DNA from: Nioella ostreopsis
GTDB taxonomy: Bacteria > Pseudomonadota > Alphaproteobacteria > Rhodobacterales > Rhodobacteraceae
Assembly (NCBI RefSeq): GCF_004000255.1
Contig: NZ_RCIQ01000011.1
Span: 1 to 64,000 of the forward strand
DNA: 64,000 nt
Reading direction: 5' to 3'
Shown: piece after piece, positions 28,305 to 39,126 of the stretch
How positions within the stretch are numbered: position 1 is the stretch's first letter
Layout: each line of letters begins with the position of its first letter
Position numbers and translations under genes: made by a program
The notes under the pieces: model-generated
Told to the model about the DNA's origin: nothing
What the model saw: only the letters and a program-made list of their open reading frames with translations
Databases searched by the model: none

Positions 28305-29017
28305 CAGGCCACGGCCGCTTTCTGGGCCGCAACCAGATCGGCCACGCCCTTGTTGGCCAGGTCCATCAACTCGTTGAACTGATCGCGGCTGAAGGTGGCG
28401 CCCTCGGCGCTGGCCTGCAGCTCGATCAGCTGACCCGTACCGGTCATGACGAAATTGCCATCGGTCCCGGCCTCGGAATCCTCGTCATAGTCCAGATCAA
28501 GGACGGGCTGACCCGCGAAAACCCCGCAAGACACAGCGGCCACATGATCCATGATCGGATCTGAAATCACATCGCCTGCCTTCATCAGCTTGTTCACAGC
28601 AAGACGCAGCGCGACCCAACCGCCGGTGATCGCCGCGCAGCGGGTACCGCCATCGGCCTGGATCACGTCGCAATCGACGGTGATCTGCCGTTCACCAAGC
28701 GCCACTCGATCGATGCCCGCCCGCAGGGAACGCCCGATAAGCCGCTGAATTTCCTGCGTTCTGCCAGATTGCTTGCCAGCCGATGCCTCGCGCCGCATCC
28801 GCGTATGGGTGGCGCGCGGCAGCATCCCATATTCCGCCGTTACCCAGCCAAGCCCGGTATTGCGCAGGAAGGGCGGGACGCGTTCTTCCAACGATGCTGT
28901 GCACAGCACATGGGTGTTGCCGACCTTGATCAGGCACGACCCCTCGGCATGGCGGGTCACACCGGTTTCAATGGCAATCGGACGCATCTGGTCTAGGTTT
29001 CTGCCGGACGGGCGCAT
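28304..29017 (-). CDS. rph: ribonuclease PH
   Basis: A 237-residue phosphorolytic 3'-5' exoribonuclease that trims tRNA precursors. [42 protein letters not shown] and [17 protein letters not shown] are all characteristic. The ATG at 29017 is preceded by AGGAGATAGAT and gives the usual length; an upstream ATG at 29032 would add five residues. It leads the minus-strand group rph, rdgB, hemW and is divergent from hrcA. Confidence 0.96.
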   Translation of the reverse strand: MRPSGRNLDQMRPIAIETGVTRHAEGSCLIKVGNTHVLCTASLEERVPPFLRNTGLGWVTAEYGMLPRATHTRMRREASAGKQSGRTQEIQRLIGRSLRAGIDRVALGERQITVDCDVIQADGGTRCAAITGGWVALRLAVNKLMKAGDVISDPIMDHVAAVSCGVFAGQPVLDLDYDEDSEAGTDGNFVMTGTGQLIELQASAEGATFSRDQFNELMDLANKGVADLVAAQKAAVA

Positions 29018-29082
29018 ATCTATCTCCTGCATATCGCTTGGGGATGGGGATAGTCCCTCCCCCCTGCGACACGCAACCCCGA

Positions 29083-29111
29083 TTGACCTTCTGCCGCCGC
29101 CGCCGCTTAAT
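29083..29111 (+). promoter_or_regulatory. candidate promoter of hrcA-grpE
   Basis: TTGACC at 29083-29088 and CTTAAT at 29106-29111 with a 17-base spacer, ending 27 bases before the hrcA start. It looks like a housekeeping promoter; no CIRCE inverted repeat is present here. Confidence 0.5.
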
Positions 29112-29138
29112 GTTTCTGACCTGATTGCACAGAAGACG

Positions 29139-30203
29139 ATGCCAGAAACCGCAAATATGCTAGCCGAGATGAACGAACGCTCCCGCGAGGTCTTTCGCCG
29201 GGTGGTCGAAGGGTATCTGGAAACCGGCGCGCCTATGGGGTCGCGCACGTTGACACGAACGCTGTCTGAAAAGGTGTCGGCGGCCACGATCCGAAACGTC
29301 ATGCAGGACCTTGAGTTCCTTGGCCTGCTTGACAGCCCGCATGTGTCCGCGGGTCGGATTCCCACGGAACTGGGGCTGCGCATGTTCGTCGATGGTCTGC
29401 TGGAAGTCGGCGATCTGACTATGGCCGACCGCGAAAAGCTGGAGGCGACGGTTGGCGGCAACAATACGGATGTGGCGCATAAGCTGGATCTGCTCGGCTC
29501 GGCCCTGTCAGGCGTGACGCAGGGCGCTAGCCTCGTCCTGGCCCCCAAGCACGAGGCACCGATCAAGCATATCGAGTTCGTGCAGTTGGCCTCCAACAAG
29601 GCGCTGGTCGTGCTGGTGTTTGCCGATGGACATGTGGAGAACCGGATTTTCACGCCGCCGCCGGGGCAAACCCCAAGTTCGATGCGAGAAGCCGCGAATT
29701 TCCTGAATGCACTGGCGGAAGGGAAGACCGTTACCGAGATCCGCCGTCTTATGGAAACCGAGGTGCGGGAACGACGGCAGGAGATCGATCAACTTGCACA
29801 GGAGCTGATCGAAAGCGGCGCCGCGATCTGGGAAAACGAAGGCGCCCGAACGGAGCGCCTGATTGTCCGGGGCCGGTCACATCTGCTGGAGTCGGGGGGC
29901 GAATCCGAAGAGATGGAGCGTATTCGGACGCTGTTCGATGACCTCGAACGCAAGCGGGATATCACCGAATTTCTGGAACTGACCGAAACCGGGGATGGTG
30001 TGCGCATTTTTATCGGGTCCGAGAACAAACTTTTCTCACTTTCGGGTTCCTCTCTGGTGGTTTCCCCATATATGAACGCGGATCGAAAGATCATCGGCGC
30101 GGTCGGTGTAATCGGGCCCACGCGGCTCAATTACGGGCGGATCGTTCCGATTGTGGATTACACGGCACAACTGGTCGGAAAGCTGATTTCGGACCAGTCA
30201 TAA
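29139..30203 (+). CDS. hrcA: heat-inducible transcription repressor HrcA
   Basis: A 354-residue repressor that binds CIRCE operators, usually upstream of groESL. The N-terminal winged helix contains [26 protein letters not shown] and [26 protein letters not shown] near 25-70, followed by GAF-like and dimer domains. The start at 29139 has only a weak ribosome site; ATGs at 29157 and 29169 are alternatives. It is followed after ten bases by grpE. No CIRCE element is visible in this window, so its targets must lie elsewhere. Confidence 0.94.
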   Translation: MPETANMLAEMNERSREVFRRVVEGYLETGAPMGSRTLTRTLSEKVSAATIRNVMQDLEFLGLLDSPHVSAGRIPTELGLRMFVDGLLEVGDLTMADREKLEATVGGNNTDVAHKLDLLGSALSGVTQGASLVLAPKHEAPIKHIEFVQLASNKALVVLVFADGHVENRIFTPPPGQTPSSMREAANFLNALAEGKTVTEIRRLMETEVRERRQEIDQLAQELIESGAAIWENEGARTERLIVRGRSHLLESGGESEEMERIRTLFDDLERKRDITEFLELTETGDGVRIFIGSENKLFSLSGSSLVVSPYMNADRKIIGAVGVIGPTRLNYGRIVPIVDYTAQLVGKLISDQS

Positions 30204-30213
30204 GAGGTTTGAG

Positions 30214-30789
30214 ATGGCAGACCCCAAGGAAGAGATGTTCCTGGACGACCCTGATGCGCTGGAGGCCGAAATGGACGCCGCGCTGGAAGATGAAGAGCAG
30301 GAAGAGTTTTCTGCCGCAGCGTTGGAGCTCGATGCGCTGCGCGCCGAACGGGACGAGCTGAAGGACCGCCTGCTGCGGACTCTGGCGGAATCCGAAAACG
30401 TGCGCAAACGTGCGGATCGGGATCGGCGCGAAGCAGAGCATTACGGCAGCACAAGGCTGGCCCGCGATCTGCTGCCGGTATACGACAACCTGCAGCGCGC
30501 GCTGGAAGCGGCGAACAAGGAAGAGAATGAGGTTGCAGCAGCCGTGATCGAAGGGGTCGAACTGACCCTGCGCGAGTTGCTGAACGTCTTTTCGAAGCAC
30601 GGTGTAACACCGATCGTTCCGGAAAATGGCGACGTGTTCAATCCGAATGAACATGAAGCGATGTTCGAGGCCCCGGTGCCCGGCACCAAGGCGGGCCAGA
30701 TCATCCAGGTGATGGCCGTTGGCTTCCTGCTGAATGACCGCTTGCTGCGCCCGGCGCAGGTGGGAGTCTCTTCCACTCCGGCGTCGTAA
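30214..30789 (+). CDS. grpE: nucleotide exchange factor GrpE
   Basis: A 191-residue co-chaperone that releases ADP from DnaK. An acidic N-terminus leads into a long coiled coil (residues about 35-90, ERDELKDRLLRTLAESENVRKR). The beta domain follows, with F-PNEHEAMFE-PVPGTKAGQI-QVM-VGFLLNDRLLRPA. hrcA-grpE pairing is usual, while dnaK and dnaJ lie 5 kb further on and on the opposite strand. Confidence 0.96.
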   Translation: MADPKEEMFLDDPDALEAEMDAALEDEEQEEFSAAALELDALRAERDELKDRLLRTLAESENVRKRADRDRREAEHYGSTRLARDLLPVYDNLQRALEAANKEENEVAAAVIEGVELTLRELLNVFSKHGVTPIVPENGDVFNPNEHEAMFEAPVPGTKAGQIIQVMAVGFLLNDRLLRPAQVGVSSTPAS

Positions 30790-30806
30790 AGGCGGAGAGG
30801 ACGGGA

Positions 30807-30858
30807 GCGAGGGGCCAGCCCCTCGCGCTCCCCGAGGTATTTTGGCCAAGATGAAAGG
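30807..30858. terminator. hairpin plus Rhodobacterales-type trailing motif after grpE
   Basis: GCGAGGGG 30807-30814 pairs with CCCCTCGC 30819-30826 around CCAG. The outer GGGAG and CTCCC can extend the stem with a small bulge. The following CCCCGAGGTATTTTGG and CCAAGATGAAAGG (30830-30858) resembles a sequence I have often seen after genes in Rhodobacterales genomes; this is recollection, not a search. It lies between the convergent ends of grpE and mutS and probably ends one or both transcripts. Confidence 0.55.
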
Positions 30859-30891
30859 GGCGCGGACAATTTTAGATGAATTGTCGGCGCT

Positions 30892-33531
30892 TCACTCTTT
30901 TTCCAGCATCTTGAGTTCGTAGATCAGGTCGAGCGCCTCTTTCGGTGTCAGCATGTCGGGATGAATGCCTTTCAGCCTGTCTGTGACCGCTGAGGGCTTC
31001 ACCGCCTGAGGGGCAGGGGACGGGGTGGCTGAAAAGAGCGGCAGATCGTCGATCAGCGCTTTCTGACGGTCACCGCCTTCGCGTTCGCCCTTTTCCAGCG
31101 CATCCAGAACATCGTGGGCGCGCGCCACCACTGATGCGGGCAAGCCTGCCAGTTTCGCCACCTGCACACCGTAGCTGCGGTCGGCGGCACCGGGGCGCAC
31201 CTCGTGCAGGAAAATCACGTCGCCTTCCCATTCGCGGACGGCGACGGTGGCGTTTTTGACGCCCTCCATCCGGTCGGCGAGGCTGGTCATCTCGTGGTAA
31301 TGGGTGGCGAAGAGGGCGCGGCAGCGGTTTACCTCGTGCAGATGTTCCAAGGTGGCCCATGCGATGGAAAGACCGTCATAGGTGGCGGTTCCGCGTCCGA
31401 TCTCGTCAAGGATCACCAGCGCACGGTCATCGGCCTGATTGAGGATCGCAGCGGTTTCTACCATCTCGACCATGAAGGTCGATCGTCCCCGCGCCAGATC
31501 GTCGGATGCACCAACGCGGCTGAAGACCTGACTGACAAGCCCGATCCTCGCGGACCTCGCCGGCACGAAGCTGCCCATCTGGGCGAGGATCGCAATCAGC
31601 GCGTTCTGACGCAGATAGGTCGATTTACCGGCCATGTTCGGTCCTGTCAGCAGGGTCAATGATGCGGCATTGGCGTCGGCGGTCAGATCGCAATCATTGG
31701 CAATGAAGGGTTCGCCGTCCTTCTGCAAGGCGCGTTCCACGACAGGGTGACGCCCGGCTTCGACGATGAAATCCCGGCTATTGTCGATCTGGGGGCGGAC
31801 CCAGTTTTCGGACCGGGCGAGATGCGCGAGAGCTGCGGTCAGATCAATCTCGGACAGGGCCGCTGCCGCGGCTCCGATTTTTTCGTTTCGGGTCAAAATC
31901 GCCTGTTTTAGAGACTGAAACAGGGCCTTCTCGATCTCCAAGGCCCGGTTGCCAGCGTTCAGGATCTTTGTTTCGATCTCGGACAAGTCCACTGTCGTGA
32001 ACCGCACCTGATTGGCCGTGGTCTGTCGGTGAATGAAGGTTTCGGACAAAGGTGGCGACAGCATCTTCTGTGCATGGGTCGAGGTGGTTTCGATGAAATA
32101 TCCCAGCACGTTGTTGTGCTTGATCTTCAGCGATTGAATACCGGTCTGCTTGGCATAGTCGGCCTGCATCTTTCCGATGATGCCGCGCCCCTCGTCTCGT
32201 AGCTGCCGCGTTTCGTCCAGGTCCTTGTCATAGCCCGGCGCTATGAACCCACCGTCGCGCGCAAGAAGAGGCGGGTCCGCGATCAGAGCTGACTCGAGCT
32301 GATCCATCAGGTCTTCATGCCCGGATAGCGCGCCCACGGCACGGGCAAGACCTTTCGGAAGGTCTCGATCCTTCAAAGTTTGGTGCAGCCGGGCTGCCTC
32401 GGCCAGGCCGTTTCTGATGGCAGTAAGATCGCGCGGGCCGCCACGGTCGAGCCCGAGACGTGACAAGGCGCGGTCCATGTCGGGCACCTTGCGAAGTGTT
32501 TCGCGCAGGGTGTCGCAAAGGCGCGAGTCCTCCACACATGTCTCCACGGCCTCCAACCGCTCGGTAATCACGGGGATCTGGGTCGAGGGGCTGGACAGGC
32601 GGTGTTCCAGAAGACGCGCGCCGCCTGCGGTCAGGGTTTTGTCGATGGTGGCAAGAAGCGACCCGGAGCGCCCGCCATTCATGGAGGCTGTCAGTTCCAG
32701 ATTGCGCCGGGTGGCCGCGTCGATCTGCATCATCCGCTGCGCCAGGGTTCGAGACGGCGGTCGGAGAAGTGGCAGTTTGCCTTTCTGCGTAATCTCCAGA
32801 TAGTCGACTATCGCACCCATTGCAGCCAGGTCGGGGCGGGCAAAAGCACCGAAAGACTCGAGCGATTTCACCTGAAACAGAGACTGAATCCGCCGTTCCG
32901 CCGACCCGCTGTCGAAGCTGGAGGGTGACAGTGGGGTGACGGGAATCTCTGCCTCTTCGATCACTGACAGAACGTCATCCTTGACACCATCCGCAACCAG
33001 AATTTCCCGAGGGGACAGCCGGGCAAGTTCCGGGGCAAGCCGCACCAGCGGGCAGGGCATCACGTGAAACGCACCCGTGGAAATATCGGTCCAGGCCAGC
33101 GCGGCCTCTCCCCTGATATCGGCATAGGCAGCAAGGTAGTTGTGGTGCCGTGCCTCAAGCAGTGTGTCCTCGGTCAGGGTGCCAGGCGTGACCAGCCGAA
33201 CCACGGACCTGTGGACCACTGCTTTCGATCCGCGCTTCTTCGCTTCGGATGGGTCTTCCATCTGTTCACAGACCGCAACGCGAAACCCCTTGCGGATCAG
33301 CGTCAGGAAATACCCTTCGGCAGAATGGGCTGGCACACCGCACATGGGGATGTCTTCGCCCAGATGCTTGCCGCGTTTCGTCAGCGCGATATCCAGCGCC
33401 TCGGCTGCCGCAACGGCATCGTCGAAAAACATCTCGTAAAAGTCGCCCATCCTGTAAAACAGCAGCGCGTCGCGGTTTTGCGCTTTGATCTCCAGGAATT
33501 GCGCCATCATCGGCGTCACTTGTGCGGTCAT
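30892..33531 (-). CDS. mutS: DNA mismatch repair protein MutS
   Basis: An 879-residue ATPase that recognises mismatches. The mismatch-binding GDFYEMFFDDA lies near residue 35 (Phe-x-Glu wedge). Connector, lever and clamp domains follow, and the ATPase domain shows GPNMAGKSTYLRQ near 630 and the VILDEIGRGTATYDG segment. MTAQVTPMMAQ at 33531 is taken as the start because AGGGGG lies six bases upstream; ATG at 33537 is also possible. Divergent from maeB. No mutL is nearby. Confidence 0.96.
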   Translation of the reverse strand: MTAQVTPMMAQFLEIKAQNRDALLFYRMGDFYEMFFDDAVAAAEALDIALTKRGKHLGEDIPMCGVPAHSAEGYFLTLIRKGFRVAVCEQMEDPSEAKKRGSKAVVHRSVVRLVTPGTLTEDTLLEARHHNYLAAYADIRGEAALAWTDISTGAFHVMPCPLVRLAPELARLSPREILVADGVKDDVLSVIEEAEIPVTPLSPSSFDSGSAERRIQSLFQVKSLESFGAFARPDLAAMGAIVDYLEITQKGKLPLLRPPSRTLAQRMMQIDAATRRNLELTASMNGGRSGSLLATIDKTLTAGGARLLEHRLSSPSTQIPVITERLEAVETCVEDSRLCDTLRETLRKVPDMDRALSRLGLDRGGPRDLTAIRNGLAEAARLHQTLKDRDLPKGLARAVGALSGHEDLMDQLESALIADPPLLARDGGFIAPGYDKDLDETRQLRDEGRGIIGKMQADYAKQTGIQSLKIKHNNVLGYFIETTSTHAQKMLSPPLSETFIHRQTTANQVRFTTVDLSEIETKILNAGNRALEIEKALFQSLKQAILTRNEKIGAAAAALSEIDLTAALAHLARSENWVRPQIDNSRDFIVEAGRHPVVERALQKDGEPFIANDCDLTADANAASLTLLTGPNMAGKSTYLRQNALIAILAQMGSFVPARSARIGLVSQVFSRVGASDDLARGRSTFMVEMVETAAILNQADDRALVILDEIGRGTATYDGLSIAWATLEHLHEVNRCRALFATHYHEMTSLADRMEGVKNATVAVREWEGDVIFLHEVRPGAADRSYGVQVAKLAGLPASVVARAHDVLDALEKGEREGGDRQKALIDDLPLFSATPSPAPQAVKPSAVTDRLKGIHPDMLTPKEALDLIYELKMLEKE

Positions 33532-33601
33532 CGACATCCCCCTGCCTGCGCCGTCACAGTACAAATTGCGCGGACCGGGTGAAAGGCCGCAAACTGCTTG
33601 G

Positions 33602-33630
33602 TTGTGACGTTGGGGCAATCGCTCTAAGAC
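33602..33630 (+). promoter_or_regulatory. candidate promoter of the malic enzyme gene
   Basis: TTGTGA at 33602-33607 and TAAGAC at 33625-33630 with a 17-base spacer, 32 bases before the start codon at 33663. Moderate match only. Confidence 0.35.
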
Positions 33631-33662
33631 AATCTGGCTGGAAAAACGGAGACCGACCGAAA

Positions 33663-35924
33663 ATGTCGAACAAGACCAAAGTCACACGCGAAGAGGCCTT
33701 GGCCTATCACCTGGAACCGCGTCCGGGGAAAATCGACATTCAGGCCTCGACCGCGATGACCACGCAGCGCGACCTGAGCCTCGCTTATTCGCCCGGTGTG
33801 GCGGTTCCGTGCGAGGCCATCGCCGAGAACCCGGAACTGGCCTATGACTACACCACCAAAGGCAACATGGTGGCGGTGATTTCCAACGGCACGGCGGTGC
33901 TGGGCTTGGGGAACCTCGGGGCGCTGGCGTCCAAGCCGGTGATGGAAGGCAAGGCGGTGCTGTTCAAGCGCTTTGCCGACGTCAATTCCATTGATATCGA
34001 GCTGGACACCGAAGACCCGACCGAATTCATCAATGCGGTCAAGCTGATGGGCCCGAGCTTTGGCGGCATCAACCTTGAGGATATCAAGGCGCCTGAATGC
34101 TTCATCATTGAACAGCAATTGAAAGAGATCATGGACATTCCGGTGTTCCATGACGACCAGCACGGCACCGCGGTGATCTGTGCGGCGGGCCTGATCAACG
34201 CGCTGCATCTGTCGAACAAGAAAATCGAGGATGTGAAGATCGTGCTGAACGGCGCTGGCGCTGCCGGGATCGCCTGCCTCGAACTGCTGAAATCCATGGG
34301 CGCGCGGCACGAAAACTGCATCATGTGCGACACCAAGGGCGTGATCTATCAGGGCCGCTCTGAAGGCATGAACCAGTGGAAATCGGCCCATGCGGTGAAG
34401 ACCGAAGCGCGCACGCTGGAAGATGCGATGAAGGGCTGCGACGTGTTCCTTGGTGTATCTGCCAAGGGTGCCGTGACGCAGGACATGGTTCTGTCCATGG
34501 CCGATAACCCGGTGATCTTCGCCATGGCGAACCCCGACCCGGAAATCACGCCGGAAGAGGCGCATGAGGTGCGGGTGGATGCCATCGTCGCCACGGGCCG
34601 CAGCGACTACCCAAACCAGGTGAACAACGTTCTGGGCTTTCCCTACCTGTTCCGTGGGGCGCTGGACATTCACGCGCGCGCCATCAATGACGAGATGAAG
34701 ATCGCCTGTGCCGAGGCGCTGGCCGCACTGGCGCGAGAGGATGTGCCGGACGAGGTCGCCATGGCCTATGGCCGCAAACTGTCCTTCGGGCGCGATTACA
34801 TCATCCCGACGCCGTTTGACCCCCGGCTGATCTACACGATCCCGCCCGCCGTGGCGAAGGCCGGGATGGAAACCGGCGTGGCGCGGCGGCCGATCATCGA
34901 CCTCGATGCCTATGCGCAGACCCTGAATGCGCGGATGGATCCGACGGCCTCGGTTCTGCGCGGCATCAACGCGCGGGCCCGTGCGGCACAGGCGAGGATG
35001 ATCTTTGCGGAAGGCGATGATGTGCGCGTTCTGCGCGCTGCGGTGGCCTATCAGCGCAACGGCATGGGCAAGGCCATTGTCGTAGGTCGCGAACAAGATG
35101 TGAAACAGAAGCTGGAAAGCGTCGGTCTCTCCGATGCGGTACGCGAGCTGCAGATCGTGAACGCGGCGAATACGCCCCATCTCGATACCTACAAGTCCTT
35201 CCTCTACGACCGGTTGCAGCGAAAGGGCTTTGACCGCACCGATATTCACCGGCTGGCCGCCCGCGACAGGCATGTGTTTTCGTCCCTGATGCTGGCCCAT
35301 GGCCATGGGGATGGGCTGGTGACCGGGGCCACCCGCAAATCGGCGCATGTTCTGGGGCTGATCGGGCATGTCTTCGATGCGCGGGCGCAGGATGGTGCGG
35401 TCGGGGTCACGGTTCTGATGAACAAGGGCAAGATCGTGCTGATCGGGGATACGTTGGTCCACGAATGGCCCGAGGCAGAGGATCTGGCCCTTATCGCGCA
35501 GCGCGGTGCAACCGTGGCGCGTGGGTTGGGGATCGAGCCGCGTGTGGCCTTCGTCAGCTTCTCGACCTACGGCTATCCGGTGTCGGAACGGGCCGAGAAG
35601 ATGCACCTTGCGCCAGAGGTTCTGGACAAATGGGGCGTGGATTTCGAATACGATGGCGAAATGACCGTCGATGTGGCCCTGAACCGCGAAGTCATGGCGC
35701 AGTATCCGTTCACCCGCCTGTCCGGTCCCGCGAATGTGCTGGTGGTGCCGGCGCGGCATTCGGCGTCGATCTCGGTCAAGCTGATGCAGGAAATGGCTGG
35801 AGCGACCGTGATCGGCCCGATCCTGACCGGGCTGGAACACCCTGTGCAGATCTGTTCGACGGGCTCGACCTCGAACGACATCCTGAACATGGCCGCGATG
35901 GCTGCCAGCCGGATCGGTCACTGA
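33663..35924 (+). CDS. maeB: NADP-dependent malic enzyme with phosphotransacetylase-like domain
   Basis: A 753-residue hybrid enzyme. Residues about 15-410 form the malic enzyme (malate to pyruvate and CO2), with AYSPGVAVPC near 39, FHDDQHGTA near 163 and the nucleotide loop NGAGAAGIACLEL near 195. Residues about 430-750 form a phosphate acetyltransferase-like domain (FAEGDD-RVLRAA, GLVTGATR). In characterised MaeB enzymes this second domain is regulatory, responding to acetyl-CoA, not catalytic. The ATG at 33663 is chosen because it opens the conserved K-T-EEALAYHLEPRPGKI start. A strong terminator follows. Confidence 0.95.
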   Translation: MSNKTKVTREEALAYHLEPRPGKIDIQASTAMTTQRDLSLAYSPGVAVPCEAIAENPELAYDYTTKGNMVAVISNGTAVLGLGNLGALASKPVMEGKAVLFKRFADVNSIDIELDTEDPTEFINAVKLMGPSFGGINLEDIKAPECFIIEQQLKEIMDIPVFHDDQHGTAVICAAGLINALHLSNKKIEDVKIVLNGAGAAGIACLELLKSMGARHENCIMCDTKGVIYQGRSEGMNQWKSAHAVKTEARTLEDAMKGCDVFLGVSAKGAVTQDMVLSMADNPVIFAMANPDPEITPEEAHEVRVDAIVATGRSDYPNQVNNVLGFPYLFRGALDIHARAINDEMKIACAEALAALAREDVPDEVAMAYGRKLSFGRDYIIPTPFDPRLIYTIPPAVAKAGMETGVARRPIIDLDAYAQTLNARMDPTASVLRGINARARAAQARMIFAEGDDVRVLRAAVAYQRNGMGKAIVVGREQDVKQKLESVGLSDAVRELQIVNAANTPHLDTYKSFLYDRLQRKGFDRTDIHRLAARDRHVFSSLMLAHGHGDGLVTGATRKSAHVLGLIGHVFDARAQDGAVGVTVLMNKGKIVLIGDTLVHEWPEAEDLALIAQRGATVARGLGIEPRVAFVSFSTYGYPVSERAEKMHLAPEVLDKWGVDFEYDGEMTVDVALNREVMAQYPFTRLSGPANVLVVPARHSASISVKLMQEMAGATVIGPILTGLEHPVQICSTGSTSNDILNMAAMAASRIGH

Positions 35925-35931
35925 ATGGAAA

Positions 35932-35960
35932 AGGCCCGCGAGATTGTCTCTCGCGGGCCT
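35932..35960. terminator. bidirectional terminator between maeB and dnaJ
   Basis: A perfect 12-base-pair stem, AGGCCCGCGAGA 35932-35943 with TCTCGCGGGCCT 35949-35960, around a TTGTC loop, followed by GTTTCG. Lies between the convergent maeB and dnaJ genes. Confidence 0.85.
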
Positions 35961-35984
35961 GTTTCGTCTCTAAACCGGGCGAAA

Positions 35985-37133
35985 TCAGCTTGTCATGCCG
36001 TCCCAGAAATTCTTGACCTTGTCGAAAAAGCCCGTGGCATTCGGGTTGTTCGACTTGGCGCAGGACTCCTCGAACTGGCGCAGCAGGTCTTTCTGCTCGC
36101 TCGTCAGCTTGACCGGGGTTTCCACGGCCAGTTCGATATACATGTCGCCCTGACCAGTGCCGCGTAGGGCGGGCATGCCCTTGGACCGCAGGCGCATCTG
36201 CCGACCGGATTGCGAGCCCTCTGGCACCTTCACCCGGCTGCGGCCACCGTCGATCGTGGGCACCTCGATCTCGCCTCCCAAGGCGGCCTTGGTCATCGAC
36301 ACGGGCACCCGGCAGAACAGGTCAAGCCCGTCGCGTTGGAAGATCGTGTGATCCTGCACTTCGATGAAGATATAGAGATCACCCGGAGGTCCGCCACGCA
36401 GCCCGGCCTCGCCCTCGCCCGACAGGCGAATGCGGGTGCCTGTTTCGACACCGGCGGGGATGTTGACCGACAGGGCCTTTTCCTTCTCGGTCCGGCCCGA
36501 TCCACCGCAGACACGGCAGGGGTTTTTCACGATCTGGCCAGCACCCGAACAGGTGGGGCAGGTGCGTTCAACGGTAAAGAAGCCCTGCTGTGCGCGCACC
36601 TTGCCCATGCCCGAACAGGTGGGGCAGGTCTGGGGCTCGGCCCCGCCTTCCGCGCCGCTGCCGCTGCATTCACCGCAGGCGACAGAGGTGGGAACGGTGA
36701 TCGCTTTTTGCAGGCCGGAATAAGCCTCTTCCAGCGAAATTCGCAGGTTATAGCGCAGGTCGGACCCGCGCGTGGCCCTGTTGCGGGCACCACCGCGCTG
36801 ACCGCCCATGAAGTCGCCGAACAGGTCTTCGAACACATCTGAAAAGGCACTGGCGAAATCGCCCTGACCCCGGCCGCCACCCGCACGCGGGCCGCCGCCC
36901 ATGCCGCCATCGAATGCCGCGTGACCGTAGCGGTCATAGGCGGCCTTCTTGTCGGCATCCTTCAGCACTTCGTAGGCTTCGTTGATTTCCTTGAACTGAG
37001 CTTCGGCATCCGGATTATCCGCGTTGCGGTCCGGGTGCAGTTCCTTGGCCTTCTTGCGGTAGGCCTTTTTCAGCTCTTCCGCCGAGGCCCCCTTGGAGGC
37101 CCCGAGAACCTCGTAATAGTCGCGTTTTGCCAT
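35985..37133 (-). CDS. dnaJ: co-chaperone DnaJ
   Basis: A 382-residue Hsp40 that delivers substrates to DnaK and stimulates its ATPase. The J domain with HPD is at about residues 33-35, followed by a Gly-rich linker. Four CxxCxGxG zinc motifs ([32 protein letters not shown]) lie near 150-215, then the C-terminal substrate domains. [11 protein letters not shown] marks the start; an upstream in-frame ATG at 37154 only adds seven unusual residues. It follows dnaK by 79 bases and is presumably transcribed with it. Confidence 0.97.
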   Translation of the reverse strand: MAKRDYYEVLGASKGASAEELKKAYRKKAKELHPDRNADNPDAEAQFKEINEAYEVLKDADKKAAYDRYGHAAFDGGMGGGPRAGGGRGQGDFASAFSDVFEDLFGDFMGGQRGGARNRATRGSDLRYNLRISLEEAYSGLQKAITVPTSVACGECSGSGAEGGAEPQTCPTCSGMGKVRAQQGFFTVERTCPTCSGAGQIVKNPCRVCGGSGRTEKEKALSVNIPAGVETGTRIRLSGEGEAGLRGGPPGDLYIFIEVQDHTIFQRDGLDLFCRVPVSMTKAALGGEIEVPTIDGGRSRVKVPEGSQSGRQMRLRSKGMPALRGTGQGDMYIELAVETPVKLTSEQKDLLRQFEESCAKSNNPNATGFFDKVKNFWDGMTS

Positions 37134-37212
37134 TTGGATTGCTGCCTTCCTCAAACGCGCAGACCGGCCAAGGGGTGTCCTCAGCCGGTCGCACGTGGGT
37201 CAGTTCACGCGA

Positions 37213-39126
37213 TCACGACCGACGGTCGTTGTCGAGGTCCTCGAAATCCGCGTCCACGATGTCATCATCGACGCCACCGGGTTCGTCCACACCGTCCGGT
37301 GCGTCTTCGCCAGCTTCCTCGGCCTGGGCCTTGTAGATGGCTTCACCCAGCTTCATCGCGGCTTCGGTGACGTTCTGGATGCCGCCCTTGATCTTGGCCG
37401 CGTCTTCGGATTCAAGCGTTTCTTCCAGCGCCTTGATCGCCAGTTCGATGGCTTCGATGGTGGTCGGGTCAACCTTGTCACCATGTTCTTCCATCGACTT
37501 CTGGGTCGAGTGGATCAGGCTTTCGGCCTGGTTCTTCGCTTCGACCAGCTCCTTGCGGCTCTTGTCGGCCTCGGCGTTCTCCTCGGCTTCGCGCACCATG
37601 CGGTCGATGTCCTCATCGGACAGGCCACCGGATGCCTGGATGGTGATCTGCTGTTCCTTGCCGGTGCCCTTGTCCTTGGCACCGACCGATACGATGCCGT
37701 TGGCGTCGATGTCGAAGGTCACTTCGATCTGGGGCATGCCACGCGGTGCGGGCGGGATGTTTTCAAGGTTGAATTGGCCCAGCATCTTGTTGTCGGCAGC
37801 CATTTCCCGTTCACCCTGGAACACGCGGATGGTTACGGCGTTCTGGTTGTCTTCCGCGGTCGAGAAGATCTGCGACTTCTTGGTCGGGATCGTCGTGTTG
37901 CGGTCGATTAGGCGGGTAAAGACACCACCGAGCGTTTCGATGCCGAGCGACAGCGGGGTCACATCCAGCAGAACCACGTCCTTGACGTCGCCTTGCAGAA
38001 CACCGGCCTGAATGGCGGCACCCAGGGCAACGACTTCGTCAGGGTTCACACCCTTGTGCGGTTCTTTGCCGAAGAAGCTCGACACTTCCGAGATCACCTT
38101 GGGCATGCGGGTCATACCGCCGACCAGGACGATTTCGTCGATCTCGCCCTTGGACAGGCCAGCATCCTTCAGCGCGGCCTGACAGGGCTTGAGCGACGCC
38201 TTGATCAGATCACCCACCAGCGATTCCAGCTTGGCGCGGGTCAGTTTCATGACCATGTGCAACGGCGCGCCGTCCTTGCCCATCGAGATGAAGGGCTGGT
38301 TGATTTCGGTCTGGGTGGCGGACGACAGCTCGATCTTGGCTTTCTCGGCGGCCTCTTTCAGACGCTGAAGGGCCATCTTGTCCTTGGACAGATCGACGCC
38401 GTGTTCCTTTTTGAACTCGTCCGCCAGGTAGTTGACGATGCGCATGTCGAAATCTTCACCGCCAAGGAACGTGTCCCCGTTGGTGGACTTCACTTCGAAC
38501 AGGCCGTCGTCAATCTCCAGAATGGTGATGTCGAAGGTACCGCCGCCAAGGTCATAGACCGCGATGGTCTTGCTGTCCTTCTTGTCCAGGCCATAGGCAA
38601 GAGCAGCCGCGGTCGGTTCGTTGATGATCCGCAGCACTTCGAGGCCCGCGATCTTGCCGGCGTCCTTGGTGGCCTGACGCTGGGCGTCGTTGAAATAGGC
38701 GGGCACGGTGATGACGGCTTGCGTCACTTCCTCGCCAAGATAGCTCTCGGCGGTTTCCTTCATCTTGCCCAGGATCAGCGCGGACACCTGGCTGGGGCTG
38801 TACTTCTCGCCCTTCACCTCGACCCACGCGTCGCCATTGCCACCGTCAACGATGGAATAGGGCACCAGTTTCTTGTCCTTCTCGACCGCGGGGTCGCCCA
38901 CGCGGCGGCCGATCAGTCGCTTAACGGCGAAGATGGTGTTGTCGGGGTTGGTAACGGCCTGCCGCTTTGCGGCCTGACCGACCAGTTTTTCGTCATCGGT
39001 GTAGCCGACGATCGAAGGAGTCGTGCGCGCACCTTCCGAGTTCTCGATAACGCGGGGCTGCGATCCGTCCATGATGGCAACACAGGAGTTCGTGGTGCCG
39101 AGGTCGATACCAATCACTTTGGCCAT
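37213..39126 (-). CDS. dnaK: molecular chaperone DnaK
   Basis: A 637-residue Hsp70. The ATPase domain starts with [12 protein letters not shown] and contains AYDLGGG-type [10 protein letters not shown] near 195. The interdomain linker ([19 protein letters not shown]) is near 385, and the C-terminus is acidic with a Gly/Asp-rich tail. It is expressed leftwards with dnaJ from a clear heat-shock-type promoter about 110 bases upstream. grpE and hrcA lie about 7-10 kb to the left, on the other strand. Confidence 0.98.
   Translation of the reverse strand: MAKVIGIDLGTTNSCVAIMDGSQPRVIENSEGARTTPSIVGYTDDEKLVGQAAKRQAVTNPDNTIFAVKRLIGRRVGDPAVEKDKKLVPYSIVDGGNGDAWVEVKGEKYSPSQVSALILGKMKETAESYLGEEVTQAVITVPAYFNDAQRQATKDAGKIAGLEVLRIINEPTAAALAYGLDKKDSKTIAVYDLGGGTFDITILEIDDGLFEVKSTNGDTFLGGEDFDMRIVNYLADEFKKEHGVDLSKDKMALQRLKEAAEKAKIELSSATQTEINQPFISMGKDGAPLHMVMKLTRAKLESLVGDLIKASLKPCQAALKDAGLSKGEIDEIVLVGGMTRMPKVISEVSSFFGKEPHKGVNPDEVVALGAAIQAGVLQGDVKDVVLLDVTPLSLGIETLGGVFTRLIDRNTTIPTKKSQIFSTAEDNQNAVTIRVFQGEREMAADNKMLGQFNLENIPPAPRGMPQIEVTFDIDANGIVSVGAKDKGTGKEQQITIQASGGLSDEDIDRMVREAEENAEADKSRKELVEAKNQAESLIHSTQKSMEEHGDKVDPTTIEAIELAIKALEETLESEDAAKIKGGIQNVTEAAMKLGEAIYKAQAEEAGEDAPDGVDEPGGVDDDIVDADFEDLDNDRRS

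Noticed and set aside
29018-29138. Search for a CIRCE element upstream of hrcA
   Set aside because: No TTAGCACTC-N9-GAGTGCTAA or close variant was found here or upstream of dnaK.
33056-33071. CACGTGAAAC in mutS resembling half of parS
   Set aside because: Only the right half matches; the left half is unrelated.
33624-35921. A 765-codon open frame opposite the malic enzyme gene, rich in His and Arg
   Set aside because: Mirror image of maeB codon usage with no ribosome site or domain; the sense gene is certain.
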